A DNA stretch of 64,000 nt from Pseudomonas antarctica (GCF_900624995.1 NZ_UYXQ01000006.1:124001-188000); one strand, 5' to 3'; shown: positions 17,383 to 27,960, counted from the stretch's first letter. The notes: a model not told the origin generated them from the letters alone. Numbers and translations are program-made.

Positions 17383-17913
17383 TCATTGAAGTTGCCGCCA
17401 TAAAACCCGACGAAATCCCGCGCCTACCTCTTCGCTCACCTGTGCATACACCGCCTCCAGAACCGTACGCGATTGGCCACTGAGCCCCACTGCTGTCACG
17501 CGGTACAACGAGGCTGGTGTTGCTGGTGGCAAACCCGCCAGCCCCGCTCCCTGCCCCAGCGATTGGACCGCATACAGGCCACCCTTCAAGGCAATCCAGT
17601 TGACTGTTGAAGCAGGGTTCGACCCGGCGCCCACCACCGAAAACGATTCCTGTGGCGGTGCGCAGGCGCTGATTGATCGGCACAACGGCAGCCCGGCCCC
17701 GGCGTGCAGGGCTGTCGACTCCCCCAGCGTCAGGCCGCTTTCGGCACTTTGAAATGATTGATTGCGATGCCAGACGCCGCCGGCAATCTTTTGCTGGGAC
17801 ACAGCACCTTGCATCGAGGCCATGCCGATCAGTGATAACACCAACAAAAACACCAGGCTGATCAGCAGGACCATGCCCTTCTGCCGCAGGTAAAACCCGT
17901 GAAAACTCAGCAT
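17383..17913 (-). CDS. pilX: Type IV minor pilin PilX
   Basis: A 176-residue protein with the PilX N-terminal domain: a leader ending RQKG, then [33 protein letters not shown] and the [15 protein letters not shown] motif. The mature position 5 is Ile rather than Glu, as is normal for PilX/GspK-type tip pilins. The C-terminal half (about residues 70-176) is low in charge and poorly conserved. ATG 17913 follows GGGTAGGG and comes seven bases after the pilW stop. Confidence 0.85.
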   Translation of the reverse strand: MLSFHGFYLRQKGMVLLISLVFLLVLSLIGMASMQGAVSQQKIAGGVWHRNQSFQSAESGLTLGESTALHAGAGLPLCRSISACAPPQESFSVVGAGSNPASTVNWIALKGGLYAVQSLGQGAGLAGLPPATPASLYRVTAVGLSGQSRTVLEAVYAQVSEEVGAGFRRVLWRQLQ

Positions 17914-17920
17914 AATTACC

Positions 17921-18628
17921 CTACCCCAACCGATTACGCAGCGCGGCCACGACACTGTAGGCCTGGTCCTTGACGCGCCCGGTCGGGTCTCGCAGTGTCA
18001 TCTGGATACGCACACTGCGTATCAGCGACTCATCCACCGGGCTGACGTCATAGCGCACCACGCGAGTCGAACCGGTGTTGGCCGCCACGCCAAAACTGAT
18101 CTCGAACACCTGTACGTTATCCACCAGCACCGTCTTGGCTGGCGCTGCAGGCGTACTGACCTTCAACTGACCGGCTTCAAAGGTGTAGGTGAGCTGGCGT
18201 ATCGCGAACCGAATCTGGCCAGGCGCCGGTGGCGGCGAGTTCCCCAAATAGGCTTGGGCTGTGCCAATGCAATCAGAGAGCACCGTCCAGTCAGGTTTGC
18301 CACCCTCGGCTCCCGAATCGGCCGTGACCACCGTGAGTGACTTGGAACTGCCCGTGGCACTCCAGCCAATCGGTCGATCAAAGGCTGGCGGTGCGTTTTC
18401 GATATAGGCCGTCGCCAGGCAACCGAACATACCCGCCTGGCGAACATCCTGAATCATCTTACCCAGCACAAACCGCGCATCATCCTGCAGCAACATAGCG
18501 GCCTGCTGGCTGGCGTGAGTGGTTCGAGCGCTGACGACGACCTGGCTGACTCCGAGGATCAACACCAGCCCGACCGCCAGCGCCAGCAACAACTCCACCA
18601 GGCTGAAACCCTGTGCGTAGCGATTCAT
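17921..18628 (-). CDS. pilW: Type IV minor pilin PilW
   Basis: A 235-residue minor pilin with leader MNRYAQG and helix FSLVELLLALAVGLVLILGVSQVVV, including mature Glu5. The following region (DDARFVLGKMIQDVRQAGMFGC) is the PilW/GspJ-type motif. The headgroup contains Cys near residues 70 and 119. It is shorter than P. aeruginosa PilW (about 274 residues). Its start overlaps the pilV stop by four bases. Confidence 0.85.
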   Translation of the reverse strand: MNRYAQGFSLVELLLALAVGLVLILGVSQVVVSARTTHASQQAAMLLQDDARFVLGKMIQDVRQAGMFGCLATAYIENAPPAFDRPIGWSATGSSKSLTVVTADSGAEGGKPDWTVLSDCIGTAQAYLGNSPPPAPGQIRFAIRQLTYTFEAGQLKVSTPAAPAKTVLVDNVQVFEISFGVAANTGSTRVVRYDVSPVDESLIRSVRIQMTLRDPTGRVKDQAYSVVAALRNRLG

Positions 18629-19122
18629 TGCGCCACCGCCAAATCACCGGCAATGCGACTGGTGAGGGTGAAGGTTTCCCGCGCACCGCGGGCGTTCGCT
18701 CCCCTGGCGTCATCCCAACTGACACTGACGGTCACTACGCTGCCACTGACCACCACGGAGCCTTTGCCGCTCGTACCGGCAAAACCGACGATATTGGCTT
18801 CAAAATCATGCAGGTCCAGGTCACGCACGCTGGCGCTGGCCGTATTGAGTGGCGGGCCTTCGGTTCGACCCCATGAGTAATCCGCGCCAGCGTTGGCACG
18901 AACTCGGTCCAGCATGTCGTAGGCAATGAAACTGGCCTGGCTGATCATCCTTGAACTGTCGGTGTACTTGAGTGCATTGAGCTGGATTACCGCAGCGCCC
19001 AGCAGGCCAACCGCGAGAATAAGCACCGCTACCAGCACCTCGATCAGGGTCATGCCGACTTGGTGCCGGGGCAAAGCGCAGACAGGGTGTGTATTGGGGC
19101 GAGCAAGCATTACCGTCGTCAT
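18625..19122 (-). CDS. pilV: Type IV minor pilin PilV
   Basis: A 165-residue minor pilin. The class III signal is HQVG followed by MTLIEVLVAVLILAVGLLGAAVIQLNALKYTDSSRMISQASFIAYDMLDRVRAN, the typical PilV helix. The leader before the cleavage site is long (about 23 residues) if ATG 19122 is used, or 19 if the in-frame ATG 19110 is used; neither has a good ribosome-binding site, so the start is uncertain. It is the first gene of the minor-pilin run and diverges from fimT across 194 bases that hold two hairpins. Confidence 0.83.
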   Translation of the reverse strand: MTTVMLARPNTHPVCALPRHQVGMTLIEVLVAVLILAVGLLGAAVIQLNALKYTDSSRMISQASFIAYDMLDRVRANAGADYSWGRTEGPPLNTASASVRDLDLHDFEANIVGFAGTSGKGSVVVSGSVVTVSVSWDDARGANARGARETFTLTSRIAGDLAVAQ

Positions 19123-19143
19123 CCGTGTCGAAGGCCGGAAAAA

Positions 19144-19198
19144 AGCAGGAGAAACCTGCTGTGCGGCCCAAGACTAGCGCCAGTTTTTGACTGGCGCT
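19144..19198. promoter_or_regulatory. Two tandem hairpins between pilV and fimT
   Basis: Two perfect inverted repeats with five-base loops stand side by side: AGCAGG-AGAAA-CCTGCT (19144-19160) and AGCGCCAGT-TTTTG-ACTGGCGCT (19176-19198). Neither is followed by a T-run on either strand, so they do not look like simple terminators. They lie in the divergent control region and could be operators or leader structures. Confidence 0.45.
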
Positions 19199-19316
19199 GC
19201 TCCCGGAACAAAGGGAAATACTTTGGACATAAAAGCCATCATTCAGCGCCAGAAGCAGCGCGCTATACCTATGCCTGTCACCTGAAACATTGAACACGTC
19301 CACGGAGGGACGGCCT

Positions 19317-19898
19317 ATGAAACAGCGCGGCTTCACCCTGATCGAACTGCTGCTCAGCCTGGCGCTGAGCGGCATCCTGGCGAACCTGGCGGTACCGAGT
19401 TTCAGAGGTTTGCTTGAATCGCAGCAACGACAAACAGCGGCGCAGTCGCTGGCCAGCGGCCTGCGCTACGCACGTACCGAGGCTATCGCACGCAATCGCG
19501 CGGTGGTCATTCATGCCCGGGAAGAGGACTGGGGCCTGGGTTGGAGAGTGATCGTGGACGAAAGCGGGCGCGGCCACCAGGACGACAAAAACCCCGTGCT
19601 GCTGGAACGACAGGGCAGCGGGCAAATACCGATAGTAGGGAATGGGCCGGTCAAGAGCCAGGTACGCTTCAGCGGGTTGGGCGAACCGATATTTTCAGCA
19701 GGTGGTTTCCGCGCAGGCACTGTGCATGTGTGCGACACGGGCCAGGCGCAAAGCCTGTTTCAGGTAGTTCTTGCCCCCAGCGGGCGCATCAGCCTGCGCA
19801 GTGACCCAACCGAGCAGGCGTTGTGCCGGAGTGCCTCCGGCACCTTGGGGCTTAAAGCAGCGAGCGAACCCGCAGCTCCTTCGGCATCGAGAACGTGA
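19317..19898 (+). CDS. FimT/FimU-type minor pilin (GspH family)
   Basis: A 193-residue pseudopilin-like protein with leader MKQRG and helix [24 protein letters not shown], mature Glu5 present, followed by the GspH/FimT motif [27 protein letters not shown]. FimT and FimU share this architecture; the very high Arg content and FimT-like length leave the exact paralogue open. GGAGGGA precedes ATG 19317. It is transcribed opposite to the other minor pilins, unlike P. aeruginosa where fimU leads the pilVWX operon. The 3' end overlaps ispH by 47 bases, tail to tail. Confidence 0.8.
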   Translation: MKQRGFTLIELLLSLALSGILANLAVPSFRGLLESQQRQTAAQSLASGLRYARTEAIARNRAVVIHAREEDWGLGWRVIVDESGRGHQDDKNPVLLERQGSGQIPIVGNGPVKSQVRFSGLGEPIFSAGGFRAGTVHVCDTGQAQSLFQVVLAPSGRISLRSDPTEQALCRSASGTLGLKAASEPAAPSASRT

Positions 19899-20799
19899 TG
19901 TTCTCTTCACGGCCGGCCAACTCATCGGCACCGGTTGCCCCCCAGGCCTGCAGCTGTTGGATCACACCGCGTACCAGGACTTCCGGTGCTGAAGCGCCCG
20001 CCGTAATGCCGATGCGCTCGACACCGTCGAACCAGCTGCGCTGCATGTCTTCGGCACCGTCAATCAGGTACGCCGGGGTGGCCATGCGCTCTGCCAATTC
20101 GCGCAAGCGGTTGGAGTTGGAGCTGTTCGGGCTGCCGACCACCAGCACTACATCGCACTCATCGGCCAATTGCTTGACCGCGTCCTGGCGGTTTTGCGTG
20201 GCATAGCAGATGTCGTCTTTGCGCGGGCCGCCGATGGCCGGGAAGCGCGTGCGCAGGGCATCGATTACCCGGCTGGTGTCGTCCATCGACAAGGTGGTCT
20301 GCGTGACAAAGGCCAGCCGCTCAGGGTTTTGCACCTGCAGGTTGGCGACGTCTTTTTCGTCTTCCACCAGGTAGATGGCGCCGCCATTGCTGGCGTCGTA
20401 TTGGCCCATGGTGCCTTCGACTTCCGGGTGACCGGCATGGCCGATCAGGATGCATTCACGGCCGTCGCGACTGTAACGCGCAACTTCGATGTGCACCTTG
20501 GTCACCAGTGGGCAGGTAGCGTCGAATACTTTCAGGCCACGGCCGGCAGCTTCAGTACGCACGGCTTGGGAAACGCCGTGGGCGCTGAAGATGACAATAA
20601 CGTCGTCTGGCACTTGGTCGAGTTCTTCGACAAAGATAGCGCCGCGCGCGCGCAGGTCTTCAACCACAAATTTGTTGTGGACGACTTCATGGCGCACGTA
20701 AATCGGCGGCCCGAAGACTTCCAGGGCGCGATTGACGATTTCGATCGCCCGGTCCACACCGGCGCAAAAGCCACGGGGGTTGGCGAGTTTGATTTGCAT
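19852..20799 (-). CDS. ispH: 4-hydroxy-3-methylbut-2-enyl diphosphate reductase IspH
   Basis: Iron-sulphur enzyme of the last step of the MEP pathway, producing IPP and DMAPP. The 315-residue protein has the three cluster-binding cysteines in [10 protein letters not shown] (C12), [11 protein letters not shown] and [13 protein letters not shown], plus the conserved [14 protein letters not shown] and HEVVHN motifs. ATG 20799 gives the standard [14 protein letters not shown] start. In P. aeruginosa the gene (lytB, PA4557) also adjoins the minor pilins. Its 3' end overlaps the convergent fimT-like gene. Confidence 0.95.
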   Translation of the reverse strand: MQIKLANPRGFCAGVDRAIEIVNRALEVFGPPIYVRHEVVHNKFVVEDLRARGAIFVEELDQVPDDVIVIFSAHGVSQAVRTEAAGRGLKVFDATCPLVTKVHIEVARYSRDGRECILIGHAGHPEVEGTMGQYDASNGGAIYLVEDEKDVANLQVQNPERLAFVTQTTLSMDDTSRVIDALRTRFPAIGGPRKDDICYATQNRQDAVKQLADECDVVLVVGSPNSSNSNRLRELAERMATPAYLIDGAEDMQRSWFDGVERIGITAGASAPEVLVRGVIQQLQAWGATGADELAGREENITFSMPKELRVRSLL

Positions 20800-20884
20800 G
20801 CTGTGCCTCGTGTCTTGCAGGGCAAGAAATTGGATCATTGCAACCGCAGGCGCGGCTGGTCTCTATTTAACAACACGAATCAAA

Positions 20885-20974
20885 TGTGGGAGCGGGCTTG
20901 CTCGCGAAAGCGGTGTGTCAGCCAACATATTTACTGAATGTGCCTCAGCATTCGCGAGCAAGCCCGCTCCCACA
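20885..20974. repeat. REPIN-type inverted repeat pair
   Basis: Two 24-base REP copies beginning TGTGGGAGCGGGCTTGCTCG face each other (20885-20908 and 20951-20974), separated by 42 bases, forming a long hairpin in the 193-base gap between the FKBP gene and ispH. Both genes are on the minus strand, so it lies inside a possible transcript. Confidence 0.9.
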
Positions 20975-20992
20975 CTTGCTATGTTTCGTCAG

Positions 20993-21445
20993 TTAGAGCG
21001 CTTTAACGTCGAAGATTTCAACGTCAAACGTCAAGGTTTTACCGGACAACGGGTGGTTGAAGTCGATGGTCACTTGCGCGTCATCGAAGGTTTTCACCAC
21101 ACCGGGCAGCTCGGTATTCGCCGCATCGTTGAAGATCACCAGCAAGCCTTCCGACAGGTCCATGTCCTGGAACTGCGAACGCGGGATGATCTGCACGTTT
21201 TGCGGGTTGGGTTGGCCAAAGGCATTTTCCGGCAAGATCTGCAGGGTACGCTTGTCGCCAGCCTTGAAACCGAACAAGGCCGCTTCAAAACCCGGCAGCA
21301 GGTTGCCGTCGCCGACCTTGAAGGTCGCCGGGGCTTTATCGAACGTGCTGTCGACCGTGTCGCCATTCTCCAGGCGCAGTGCGAAATGCAAAGTGACTTC
21401 CGTGTTCTGGCCGATGCGTTGCTCAGCCAATACCTGATCAGTCAT
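20993..21445 (-). CDS. FKBP-type peptidyl-prolyl isomerase (SlyD/FkpB-like)
   Basis: A 150-residue cytoplasmic FKBP starting [60 protein letters not shown]. The isomerase core and the inserted flap (about residues 70-125) are those of the SlyD/FkpB group; there is no His-rich metal-binding tail. It corresponds to PA4558 and to E. coli fkpB, which also lies between lspA and ispH. Its start overlaps the lspA stop by eight bases. Confidence 0.9.
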   Translation of the reverse strand: MTDQVLAEQRIGQNTEVTLHFALRLENGDTVDSTFDKAPATFKVGDGNLLPGFEAALFGFKAGDKRTLQILPENAFGQPNPQNVQIIPRSQFQDMDLSEGLLVIFNDAANTELPGVVKTFDDAQVTIDFNHPLSGKTLTFDVEIFDVKAL

Positions 21446-21950
21446 TGACGGTCTCTCCGGTTTTCTTACTTTTGAACATGTCCAACGCCAGCATGATTGC
21501 ACCGACGGTGATGGCGCTGTCGGCAAAGTTGAACGCCGGGAAATACCAACGGTTCTGCCAATGCACCAGGATAAAGTCGATCACATGGCCCAGGGCAATG
21601 CGGTCGTAAAGGTTGCCCAACGCGCCACCCAGCACCAAGGCCAGGGCGATGGCCAACCAGGTGTCATCGCGGCCCAGGCGTTTAAGCCAAACCACCAGTA
21701 CGGCGCTGACCACCACGGCGATCAGGGCGAACAGCCAGCGCTGCCAGCCGCCACCATCAGCGAGGAAGCTGAAGGCGGCGCCGGTGTTGTAAGCCAGGGT
21801 CCAGCTGAAGTAGTCGGGAATAACCACGATCTGCTGGTACATCTGTAAGGCGCCTTCGAAGTGAGCCTTGCTGAGCTGGTCAATGACCAGCACCAGCACG
21901 CTCAGTACGAGCCAGCCCAGACGTCCGAAACGACCGGCTGCATTAGGCAT
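21438..21950 (-). CDS. lspA: Lipoprotein signal peptidase LspA
   Basis: Inner-membrane aspartic peptidase that removes signal peptides from diacylated prolipoproteins such as BamD, LolB and the TPR lipoprotein of this window. The 170-residue protein has four membrane segments and the catalytic pair D125 (GHVIDFI) and D144 ([11 protein letters not shown]), equivalent to D124 and D143 of P. aeruginosa LspA. ATG 21950 overlaps the ileS stop; seven further in-frame codons upstream are possible but unlikely. ileS-lspA coupling is conserved in proteobacteria. Confidence 0.95.
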   Translation of the reverse strand: MPNAAGRFGRLGWLVLSVLVLVIDQLSKAHFEGALQMYQQIVVIPDYFSWTLAYNTGAAFSFLADGGGWQRWLFALIAVVVSAVLVVWLKRLGRDDTWLAIALALVLGGALGNLYDRIALGHVIDFILVHWQNRWYFPAFNFADSAITVGAIMLALDMFKSKKTGETVND

Positions 21951-24774
21951 AGTGGCGAACCTCACCGGCACCGCTGATGTTGTCGACGCAACGACCGCAG
22001 ATTTCCGGATGCTCAGGGTTCACGCCAACGTCTTCACGGCAGTGCCAGCAACGCGCGCACTTAGGAAAGGCCGACTTAACCACTTTGAGCTTGAGACCCG
22101 GTACTTCGGTAGCTAAGGCATCCGCTGGCGCCTGGGCAAACGGTGCCAGGCTTGCGGTCGAGGTGATCAACACAAAGCGCAGTTCGTTGCTCAGCTTGGC
22201 CAGGTCGGCGCTCAGGCCTTCCTCGGCAAACAGGGTGACTTCGGCCTGCAAGTTGCCGCCAACGGCCTTGGCCGCGCGCTGCACTTCCAGCTCCTTGTTC
22301 ACCGCAACTTTGACGGCCATCACGCCTTCCCAGTACTCGCGGCCCAGTTCGAAGTCTGCTGGCAATTCGGTCAAACCTTCGTACCAGGTGTTGAGCATCA
22401 CCGACTCGTTACGCTCGCCCGGCAGGTACTCCCACAGCTCGTCGGCGGTGAAGGCCAGGATCGGTGCGATCCAGCGCACCAGCGCTTCAGAGATGTGATA
22501 CAGCGCGGTCTGCGCCGAACGGCGCGCCTTGCTGTTGGCGCCGGTGGTGTACTGGCGGTCCTTGATGATGTCGAGGTAGAAACCACCCAGCTCCTGCACG
22601 CAGAAGTTGTGGATCTTGGAGTACACGTTCCAGAAGCGGTATTCGCCGTAGTGCTCCTGCAACTCGCGCTGCAGCAACAGGGTACGGTCCACGGCCCAAC
22701 GGTCCAGAGCGAGCATGTCCTCGGCCGGGAGGATGTCGGTGGCCGGGTTAAAACCGGTCAGGTTCGACAGCAGGAAGCGTGCGGTATTGCGGATACGGCG
22801 GTAGGCATCGGCGCTACGGGCCAGGATCTGATCCGACACAGCGATTTCGCCCGAGTAATCGGTCGAGGCCACCCACAGACGCATGATGTCGGCGCCCAAG
22901 GTGTCGTTAATTTTTTTCGGCTCGATCACGTTCTTCAGCGACTTGGACATCTTGCGACCCGTCTCGTCGACGGTGAAGCCGTGGGTCAGCAGTTCGCGGT
23001 ACGGCGCGTGGTTGTCGATGGCGCAACCGGTCAGCAACGACGAGTGGAACCAGCCACGGTGTTGGTCCGAGCCTTCCAGGTACAGGTCGGCGCGTGGGCC
23101 GGTCTCGTGCCCCATCGGGTGCGAGCCGCGCAGCACGTGCCAGTGGGTGGTGCCGGAGTCGAACCACACGTCGAGGGTGTCGCTGATCTTGTCATACAGC
23201 GGCGCCTCGTCGCCCAGCAGTTCGGCGGCGTCGAGCTTGAACCAGGCTTCAATGCCTTCCTGCTCAACGCGCAGGGCCACTGCCTCCATCAGTTCGACGG
23301 TGCGTGGGTGAAGTTCGCCGCTTTCCTTGTTCAGGAAGAACGGGATTGGCACGCCCCAGTTACGCTGGCGGGAGATGCACCAGTCCGGACGGTTGGCGAT
23401 CATCGAGTGCAGGCGCGCCTGGCCCCAGGCCGGGACGAACGTGGTGTCTTCGATGGCTTTGAGCGAGCGCACACGCAGGGTGTCGCCGCTGACCGGCTCT
23501 TTGTCCATGCCGATGAACCACTGCGCGGTGGCGCGGTAGATCAGCGGGGTTTTGTGGCGCCAGCAGTGCATGTAGCTGTGCTTGATGGTTTCGGTGTGCA
23601 GCAGTGCACCGACTTCACGCAGTTTGTCGATGATCGGCTCGTTAGCCTTGAAGATGAACTGGCCGCCGAAGAACTCCAGCGATGGCGCGTATACGCCATT
23701 GCTCTGCACCGGGTTGAGGATGTCATCGTTGACCATGCCGTAGGCTTTGCAGGTCACAAAGTCGTCAACGCCGTAGGCCGGTGCGGAGTGAACCACACCA
23801 GTACCCGAACCCAGCTCAACGTAGTCAGCCAGGTACACCGGCGACAGACGGTCATAGAACGGGTGACGGAAGTTGATCAGCTCCAGCGCGGTGCCGGTGG
23901 TGGTGGCGATCACCGAACCTTGCAGTTCGTAGCGAGCCAGGCAGGCCTCGACCATTTCCTCGGCCAGCACCAGCAGGCGATCACCCACATCCACCAGGGC
24001 GTAGGTGAATTCCGGGTGCACGTTCAGCGCCTGGTTGGCCGGGATGGTCCACGGGGTGGTGGTCCAGATCACGATGGCAGCCGGTTTGCTCAGGCTTGCC
24101 AGGCCAAAGGCCTCGGCCAGCTTGGCGTCGTCAGCGATCGGGAAGGCCACGTCGATGGTCGAGGACTTCTTGTCTTCGTACTCCACTTCCGCTTCAGCCA
24201 GGGCCGAACCGCAGTCGAAGCACCAGTTCACAGGCTTGAGGCCCTTGAACACAAAACCGCCTTCGACGATTTCAGCCAAGGCACGGATTTCACCGGCCTC
24301 GTTCTTGAAGTTCATGGTTTTGTACGGATTGTCCCACTCGCCCAACACACCCAGGCGGATGAATTCGGACTTCTGACCTTCGATCTGCTCAGTGGCGTAG
24401 GCACGGCACAGTTCGCGAGTTTTATCCGCGCCCAGGTTCTTGCCGTACGTCACTTCGACTTTGTGCTCGATCGGCAGGCCATGACAGTCCCAGCCCGGAA
24501 CATAAGGCGCGTCGAAACCCGACAGGGTTTTCGAGCGCAGGATCATGTCCTTGAGAATTTTGTTCAGCGCATGACCGATGTGAATCGTGCCGTTGGCATA
24601 AGGAGGGCCGTCGTGCAGGACGAACTTCGGACGATCCTTGCCAATTTCGCGCAACTTTCCGTACAGGCCAATACTGTCCCAGCGCTGCAGGATCTGCGGT
24701 TCGCGCTGTGGCAGGCCGGCCTTCATTGGGAAGGCGGTGTCCGGAAGGTTTAGCGTGGCTTTATAGTCGGTCAT
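21943..24774 (-). CDS. ileS: Isoleucyl-tRNA synthetase IleS
   Basis: Class I aminoacyl-tRNA synthetase, 943 residues, the usual length. Visible marks: the HIGH-type motif in [15 protein letters not shown] (about residues 58-72), the KMSKS loop [10 protein letters not shown], the CP1 editing domain between them, the anticodon-binding domain and a C-terminal zinc knuckle with [12 protein letters not shown] and EICGRCVDN. It follows ribF with 14 bases between genes and overlaps lspA. Confidence 0.97.
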   Translation of the reverse strand: MTDYKATLNLPDTAFPMKAGLPQREPQILQRWDSIGLYGKLREIGKDRPKFVLHDGPPYANGTIHIGHALNKILKDMILRSKTLSGFDAPYVPGWDCHGLPIEHKVEVTYGKNLGADKTRELCRAYATEQIEGQKSEFIRLGVLGEWDNPYKTMNFKNEAGEIRALAEIVEGGFVFKGLKPVNWCFDCGSALAEAEVEYEDKKSSTIDVAFPIADDAKLAEAFGLASLSKPAAIVIWTTTPWTIPANQALNVHPEFTYALVDVGDRLLVLAEEMVEACLARYELQGSVIATTTGTALELINFRHPFYDRLSPVYLADYVELGSGTGVVHSAPAYGVDDFVTCKAYGMVNDDILNPVQSNGVYAPSLEFFGGQFIFKANEPIIDKLREVGALLHTETIKHSYMHCWRHKTPLIYRATAQWFIGMDKEPVSGDTLRVRSLKAIEDTTFVPAWGQARLHSMIANRPDWCISRQRNWGVPIPFFLNKESGELHPRTVELMEAVALRVEQEGIEAWFKLDAAELLGDEAPLYDKISDTLDVWFDSGTTHWHVLRGSHPMGHETGPRADLYLEGSDQHRGWFHSSLLTGCAIDNHAPYRELLTHGFTVDETGRKMSKSLKNVIEPKKINDTLGADIMRLWVASTDYSGEIAVSDQILARSADAYRRIRNTARFLLSNLTGFNPATDILPAEDMLALDRWAVDRTLLLQRELQEHYGEYRFWNVYSKIHNFCVQELGGFYLDIIKDRQYTTGANSKARRSAQTALYHISEALVRWIAPILAFTADELWEYLPGERNESVMLNTWYEGLTELPADFELGREYWEGVMAVKVAVNKELEVQRAAKAVGGNLQAEVTLFAEEGLSADLAKLSNELRFVLITSTASLAPFAQAPADALATEVPGLKLKVVKSAFPKCARCWHCREDVGVNPEHPEICGRCVDNISGAGEVRHYA

Positions 24775-24788
24775 TTAAGGCTCTTCGG

Positions 24789-25727
24789 TTAGCGATGGGC
24801 GCTAGGTGCGGCTAGTGCACGGGCGGCGGCGACATCCGCATTGATCGCCGTTTTCAACGCCTCAAGCGAGGCGAAACGCTGCTCTTCACGCAGCTTCTGG
24901 TGGAAAACCACCGTCAAACGCCGGTCATACAAATCACCGGCAAAATCTAAAAGATGAACTTCCAGGTGGGCCTTGCCATCACCCGCAACCGTGGGTCTGA
25001 CGCCTATATTGGCGACTCCCGGCCACGATTGGCCGTCGATGTCGACACTCACCAGATAAACCCCGGTAAGCGGCACACGACGGCGCTTGAGTTGCACGTT
25101 GGCGGTTGGCGTGCCCAGTTGGCGCGCCAGCTTCTGGCCGTGCAGTACCCGCCCGGCAATGCGGAACGGGCGACCGAGCAAACGCTCGGCCAGGGCGAAG
25201 TCGGCAGCGGCCAGGGCGTTACGCACCTGGGTACTGCTCACGCGCAGGCCGTCCAGTTCGACGGTTTGCGCGGCTTCGACGGTAAAACCTTGATTCACGC
25301 CGGCGTGCTGCAGGAAGTCGAAATCGCCGACGCGGTCGCAACCGAAGCGGAAGTCGTCGCCGACCTCCAGGTGCTGCACGCCCAGGCCATCCACCAGGAT
25401 ACGGTCGACGAACTCGGCAGCGCTGAGGCTTTGCAAGCGCTGGTTGAAAGCCAGGCAAAGCACACGGTCCACACCCTCTTCGGCCAGCAGCTGCAGCTTA
25501 TCGCGCAAGCGGGCCAGACGTGCCGGCGCCGTTTGCGGGGTAAAGAATTCCCGCGGCTGTGGCTCAAAAATCACCACGCAGCTGGGCACGCCCAACTCGA
25601 CCGCACGTTCACGCAGCCGGCCCAGGATAGCCTGGTGGCCACGGTGAACACCGTCAAAGTTGCCAATAGTGGCGACGCAGCCCCGATGCTCGGGGCGCAG
25701 GTTGTGGAGACCTCGAACCAGCTGCAT
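24789..25727 (-). CDS. ribF: Riboflavin kinase / FAD synthetase RibF
   Basis: Bifunctional enzyme making FMN and FAD. The 312-residue protein has the N-terminal nucleotidyltransferase motif TIGNFDGVHRGHQAIL (about residues 19-34) and the C-terminal flavokinase motif GTPTANVQLKRRRVPLTGVYLVSV with LEVHLLDFAGDLYDRRL. Start 25727 (MQLVRGLHNLRPEHRGC) is the family N-terminus; MSKKRV six codons earlier is an alternative. It stands between murJ and ileS as in P. aeruginosa. Confidence 0.95.
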   Translation of the reverse strand: MQLVRGLHNLRPEHRGCVATIGNFDGVHRGHQAILGRLRERAVELGVPSCVVIFEPQPREFFTPQTAPARLARLRDKLQLLAEEGVDRVLCLAFNQRLQSLSAAEFVDRILVDGLGVQHLEVGDDFRFGCDRVGDFDFLQHAGVNQGFTVEAAQTVELDGLRVSSTQVRNALAAADFALAERLLGRPFRIAGRVLHGQKLARQLGTPTANVQLKRRRVPLTGVYLVSVDIDGQSWPGVANIGVRPTVAGDGKAHLEVHLLDFAGDLYDRRLTVVFHQKLREEQRFASLEALKTAINADVAAARALAAPSAHR

Positions 25728-25846
25728 AACGCGCTTCTTGCTCATAAAGTGGTCGATTATAACCACACCCGGCCCCGGACGACAGGCAACAGCGCAGGCC
25801 AAGTGGATCGAATCGATAAAACAACCGTTTTATCGCAGCAAAGTCT

Positions 25847-27385
25847 CTAGCTTAGCGACCTGCGATTGAAATCCCGCAGGCGGAAGCCCTGCAGCAACAA
25901 CATCCCGAAGTACACCACCACACCGGCCACCACCAATACGCCCAAGCGCAGGAACCGCTCCAGCATATGGCCTTGGTCCCAGGCCGGCATAAAGTGCATC
26001 AGACCAAGCAATACTGCCGACATGGCTGCCACCGCCACCACCAGCTTGAGCGCAAACATGCCCCAACCTGGCAGCGGCTGGAACATCTGCTGCTTGCGCA
26101 GTTGATAAAACAACAGGCCGGCATTGATGCAGGCACCGGCACTGATGGCCAGGGCCAAACCGGCATGGGCCAGCGGGCCGATAAACGCCAGGTTGAGCAG
26201 TTGCGTGACGATCAGGGTGAAAATCGCGATTTTGACCGGCGTGCGGATGTTTTGCTGGGCATAGAAGCCTGGGGCCAGCACCTTAATCACGATAATGCCG
26301 AGCAAGCCGACGGAATAAGCCACCAGCGCGTGCTGGGTCATCAATGCGTCATGTGCGTCGAATTGGCCGTATTGGAACAACGCGACCGTCAGCGGCTCGG
26401 CCAGAATCCCCAGCGCCAGCGAGCACGGCAGCACCAGCATAAAGCACAGGCGCAAGCCCCAATCGAGGATGCGCGAGTACTCTTGGCGGTCCTTGCTGGC
26501 ATAGGTGCGCGCCAGGGTCGGCAACAAAATCGTGCCCAAGGCTACGCCAAGCACGCCGGACGGCAGCTCCATCAGACGATCGGCGTAATACATCCACGAA
26601 ACCGAGCCCGAGACCAGCAACGAGGCGAATGCGGTATTGATGATCAGGGAAATCTGGCTGACCGAAACGCCAAGGATCGCCGGCAGCATATTGCGCATCA
26701 CGCGCCATACGCCCGTGTCCTTGAGGTTGAGGCGCGGCAGTACGAGCATGCCGATCTTTTTCAGGTGCGGCAGTTGGTAGAGCAATTGCGCCAGGCCACC
26801 AGCCAGTACGGCCCAACCCAGCGCCATTACCGGCGGGTCGAAGTACGGCGTGAGGAACAGCGCGAAAATAATCATGCTGACGTTCAGCAGCGTCGGCACG
26901 AAGGCCGGCACCGAGAAGCGGTTCCAGGTGTTGAGGATCGCCCCGGCCAGGGATGACAGGGAAATCAGCAATATATAAGGAAAGGTCACCCGCAGCAGGT
27001 CAGTGGTCAGCGCGAATTTTTCCGGCGTGTTGGCAAAACCAGGCGCCGTGGCCCAGATCACCCAGGGCGCAGCGAGCATGCCGGCGATGGTCACCAGCAT
27101 CAGTACCAAGGTCAGCAGGCCTGAGACATAAGCAATAAATGTGCGGGTCGCTTCCTCGCCCTGCTGAGTTTTGTATTCGGCCAGGATGGGTACGAACGCT
27201 TGGGAAAAAGCCCCCTCAGCGAAGATCCGCCGCAGCAGGTTGGGCAGCTTAAAGGCAATAAAGAACGCATCAGTGGCCATGCTGGCGCCAAAAATGCGCG
27301 CCAGCAGGGTGTCACGTACGAACCCCAAAACCCGGGAGATCATCGTGATAGAGCTGACGGCAGCCAACGATTTGAGCAGATTCAT
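25847..27385 (-). CDS. murJ: Lipid II flippase MurJ (MviN)
   Basis: MOP-superfamily membrane protein of 512 residues that moves lipid II across the inner membrane for peptidoglycan synthesis. The N-terminus [34 protein letters not shown] is characteristic, including the RVLGFVRD motif; about 14 membrane segments follow. It is divergent from rpsT across a 253-base region and upstream of ribF on the same strand. Confidence 0.95.
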   Translation of the reverse strand: MNLLKSLAAVSSITMISRVLGFVRDTLLARIFGASMATDAFFIAFKLPNLLRRIFAEGAFSQAFVPILAEYKTQQGEEATRTFIAYVSGLLTLVLMLVTIAGMLAAPWVIWATAPGFANTPEKFALTTDLLRVTFPYILLISLSSLAGAILNTWNRFSVPAFVPTLLNVSMIIFALFLTPYFDPPVMALGWAVLAGGLAQLLYQLPHLKKIGMLVLPRLNLKDTGVWRVMRNMLPAILGVSVSQISLIINTAFASLLVSGSVSWMYYADRLMELPSGVLGVALGTILLPTLARTYASKDRQEYSRILDWGLRLCFMLVLPCSLALGILAEPLTVALFQYGQFDAHDALMTQHALVAYSVGLLGIIVIKVLAPGFYAQQNIRTPVKIAIFTLIVTQLLNLAFIGPLAHAGLALAISAGACINAGLLFYQLRKQQMFQPLPGWGMFALKLVVAVAAMSAVLLGLMHFMPAWDQGHMLERFLRLGVLVVAGVVVYFGMLLLQGFRLRDFNRRSLS

Positions 27386-27556
27386 TGAAAGAGTTTGCGC
27401 CTATAGATAAAGAGCAGGCGAACAAAGCGCCCACTTATGCGATACTGCGCGCCTGCAACAGCACAGAGCCAAAGCTCGCGAGTTTACAGGTCAAGCGCCG
27501 GAAATAAATCACCCGCCTCTTCAGATCGACCACTCAGCAGTTCGCATCAGCCGCCC

Positions 27557-27585
27557 TTGACAACCCATCAAGTCATCGGCATGAT
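27557..27585 (+). promoter_or_regulatory. Sigma-70 promoter of rpsT
   Basis: TTGACA (27557-27562), a 17-base spacer and CATGAT (27580-27585), followed by a GC-rich stretch (TCGCGGCC). It lies about 55 bases before the rpsT start, in the murJ-rpsT divergent region. Confidence 0.65.
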
Positions 27586-27638
27586 TCGCGGCCTATTTTG
27601 TTTGCTATTTCCTAAAAAGTCTTTCGAGGAGCTCGACG

Positions 27639-27917
27639 GTGGCCAACACACCTTCCGCCAAAAAACGTGCAAAACAGGCTGAGAAGCGTCGCAGCCACAA
27701 CGCCAGCCTGCGTTCCATGGTTCGTACCTACATCAAGAATGTAGTTAAAGCCATCGACACCAAAGACGCTGAAAAAGCCCAAGCTGCTTACGTTCTGGCC
27801 GTGCCAGTTATCGACCGTATGGCCGATAAAGGCATCATCCACAAGAACAAGGCCGCTCGTCATAAGAGCCGCCTGAATGGCCACATCAAGGCTCTGAACG
27901 TCGCTGCAGCAGCCTAA
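27639..27917 (+). CDS. rpsT: 30S ribosomal protein S20
   Basis: A 92-residue, Lys/Arg/Ala-rich helical protein, [35 protein letters not shown], the canonical S20 sequence; it binds 16S rRNA helices near the base of the small subunit. The start is GTG with GAGGAGCTC upstream, which may limit translation and fits the known feedback control of S20. Monocistronic, with its own promoter and terminator. Confidence 0.97.
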   Translation: MANTPSAKKRAKQAEKRRSHNASLRSMVRTYIKNVVKAIDTKDAEKAQAAYVLAVPVIDRMADKGIIHKNKAARHKSRLNGHIKALNVAAAA

Positions 27918-27960
27918 GTGGTAACAACTGCCACGTGACCCAGGTTACGTAACAGTTAAG

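Noticed and set aside
17372..17683. Upstream extension of the pilE frame by about 100 codons
   Set aside because: It would put a pilin leader in mid-protein and overlaps pilX; GAGGAG before ATG 17371 fixes the start.
22495..24753. A 752-codon open frame opposite ileS
   Set aside because: Same mirror effect in a GC-rich gene; ileS carries all synthetase motifs.
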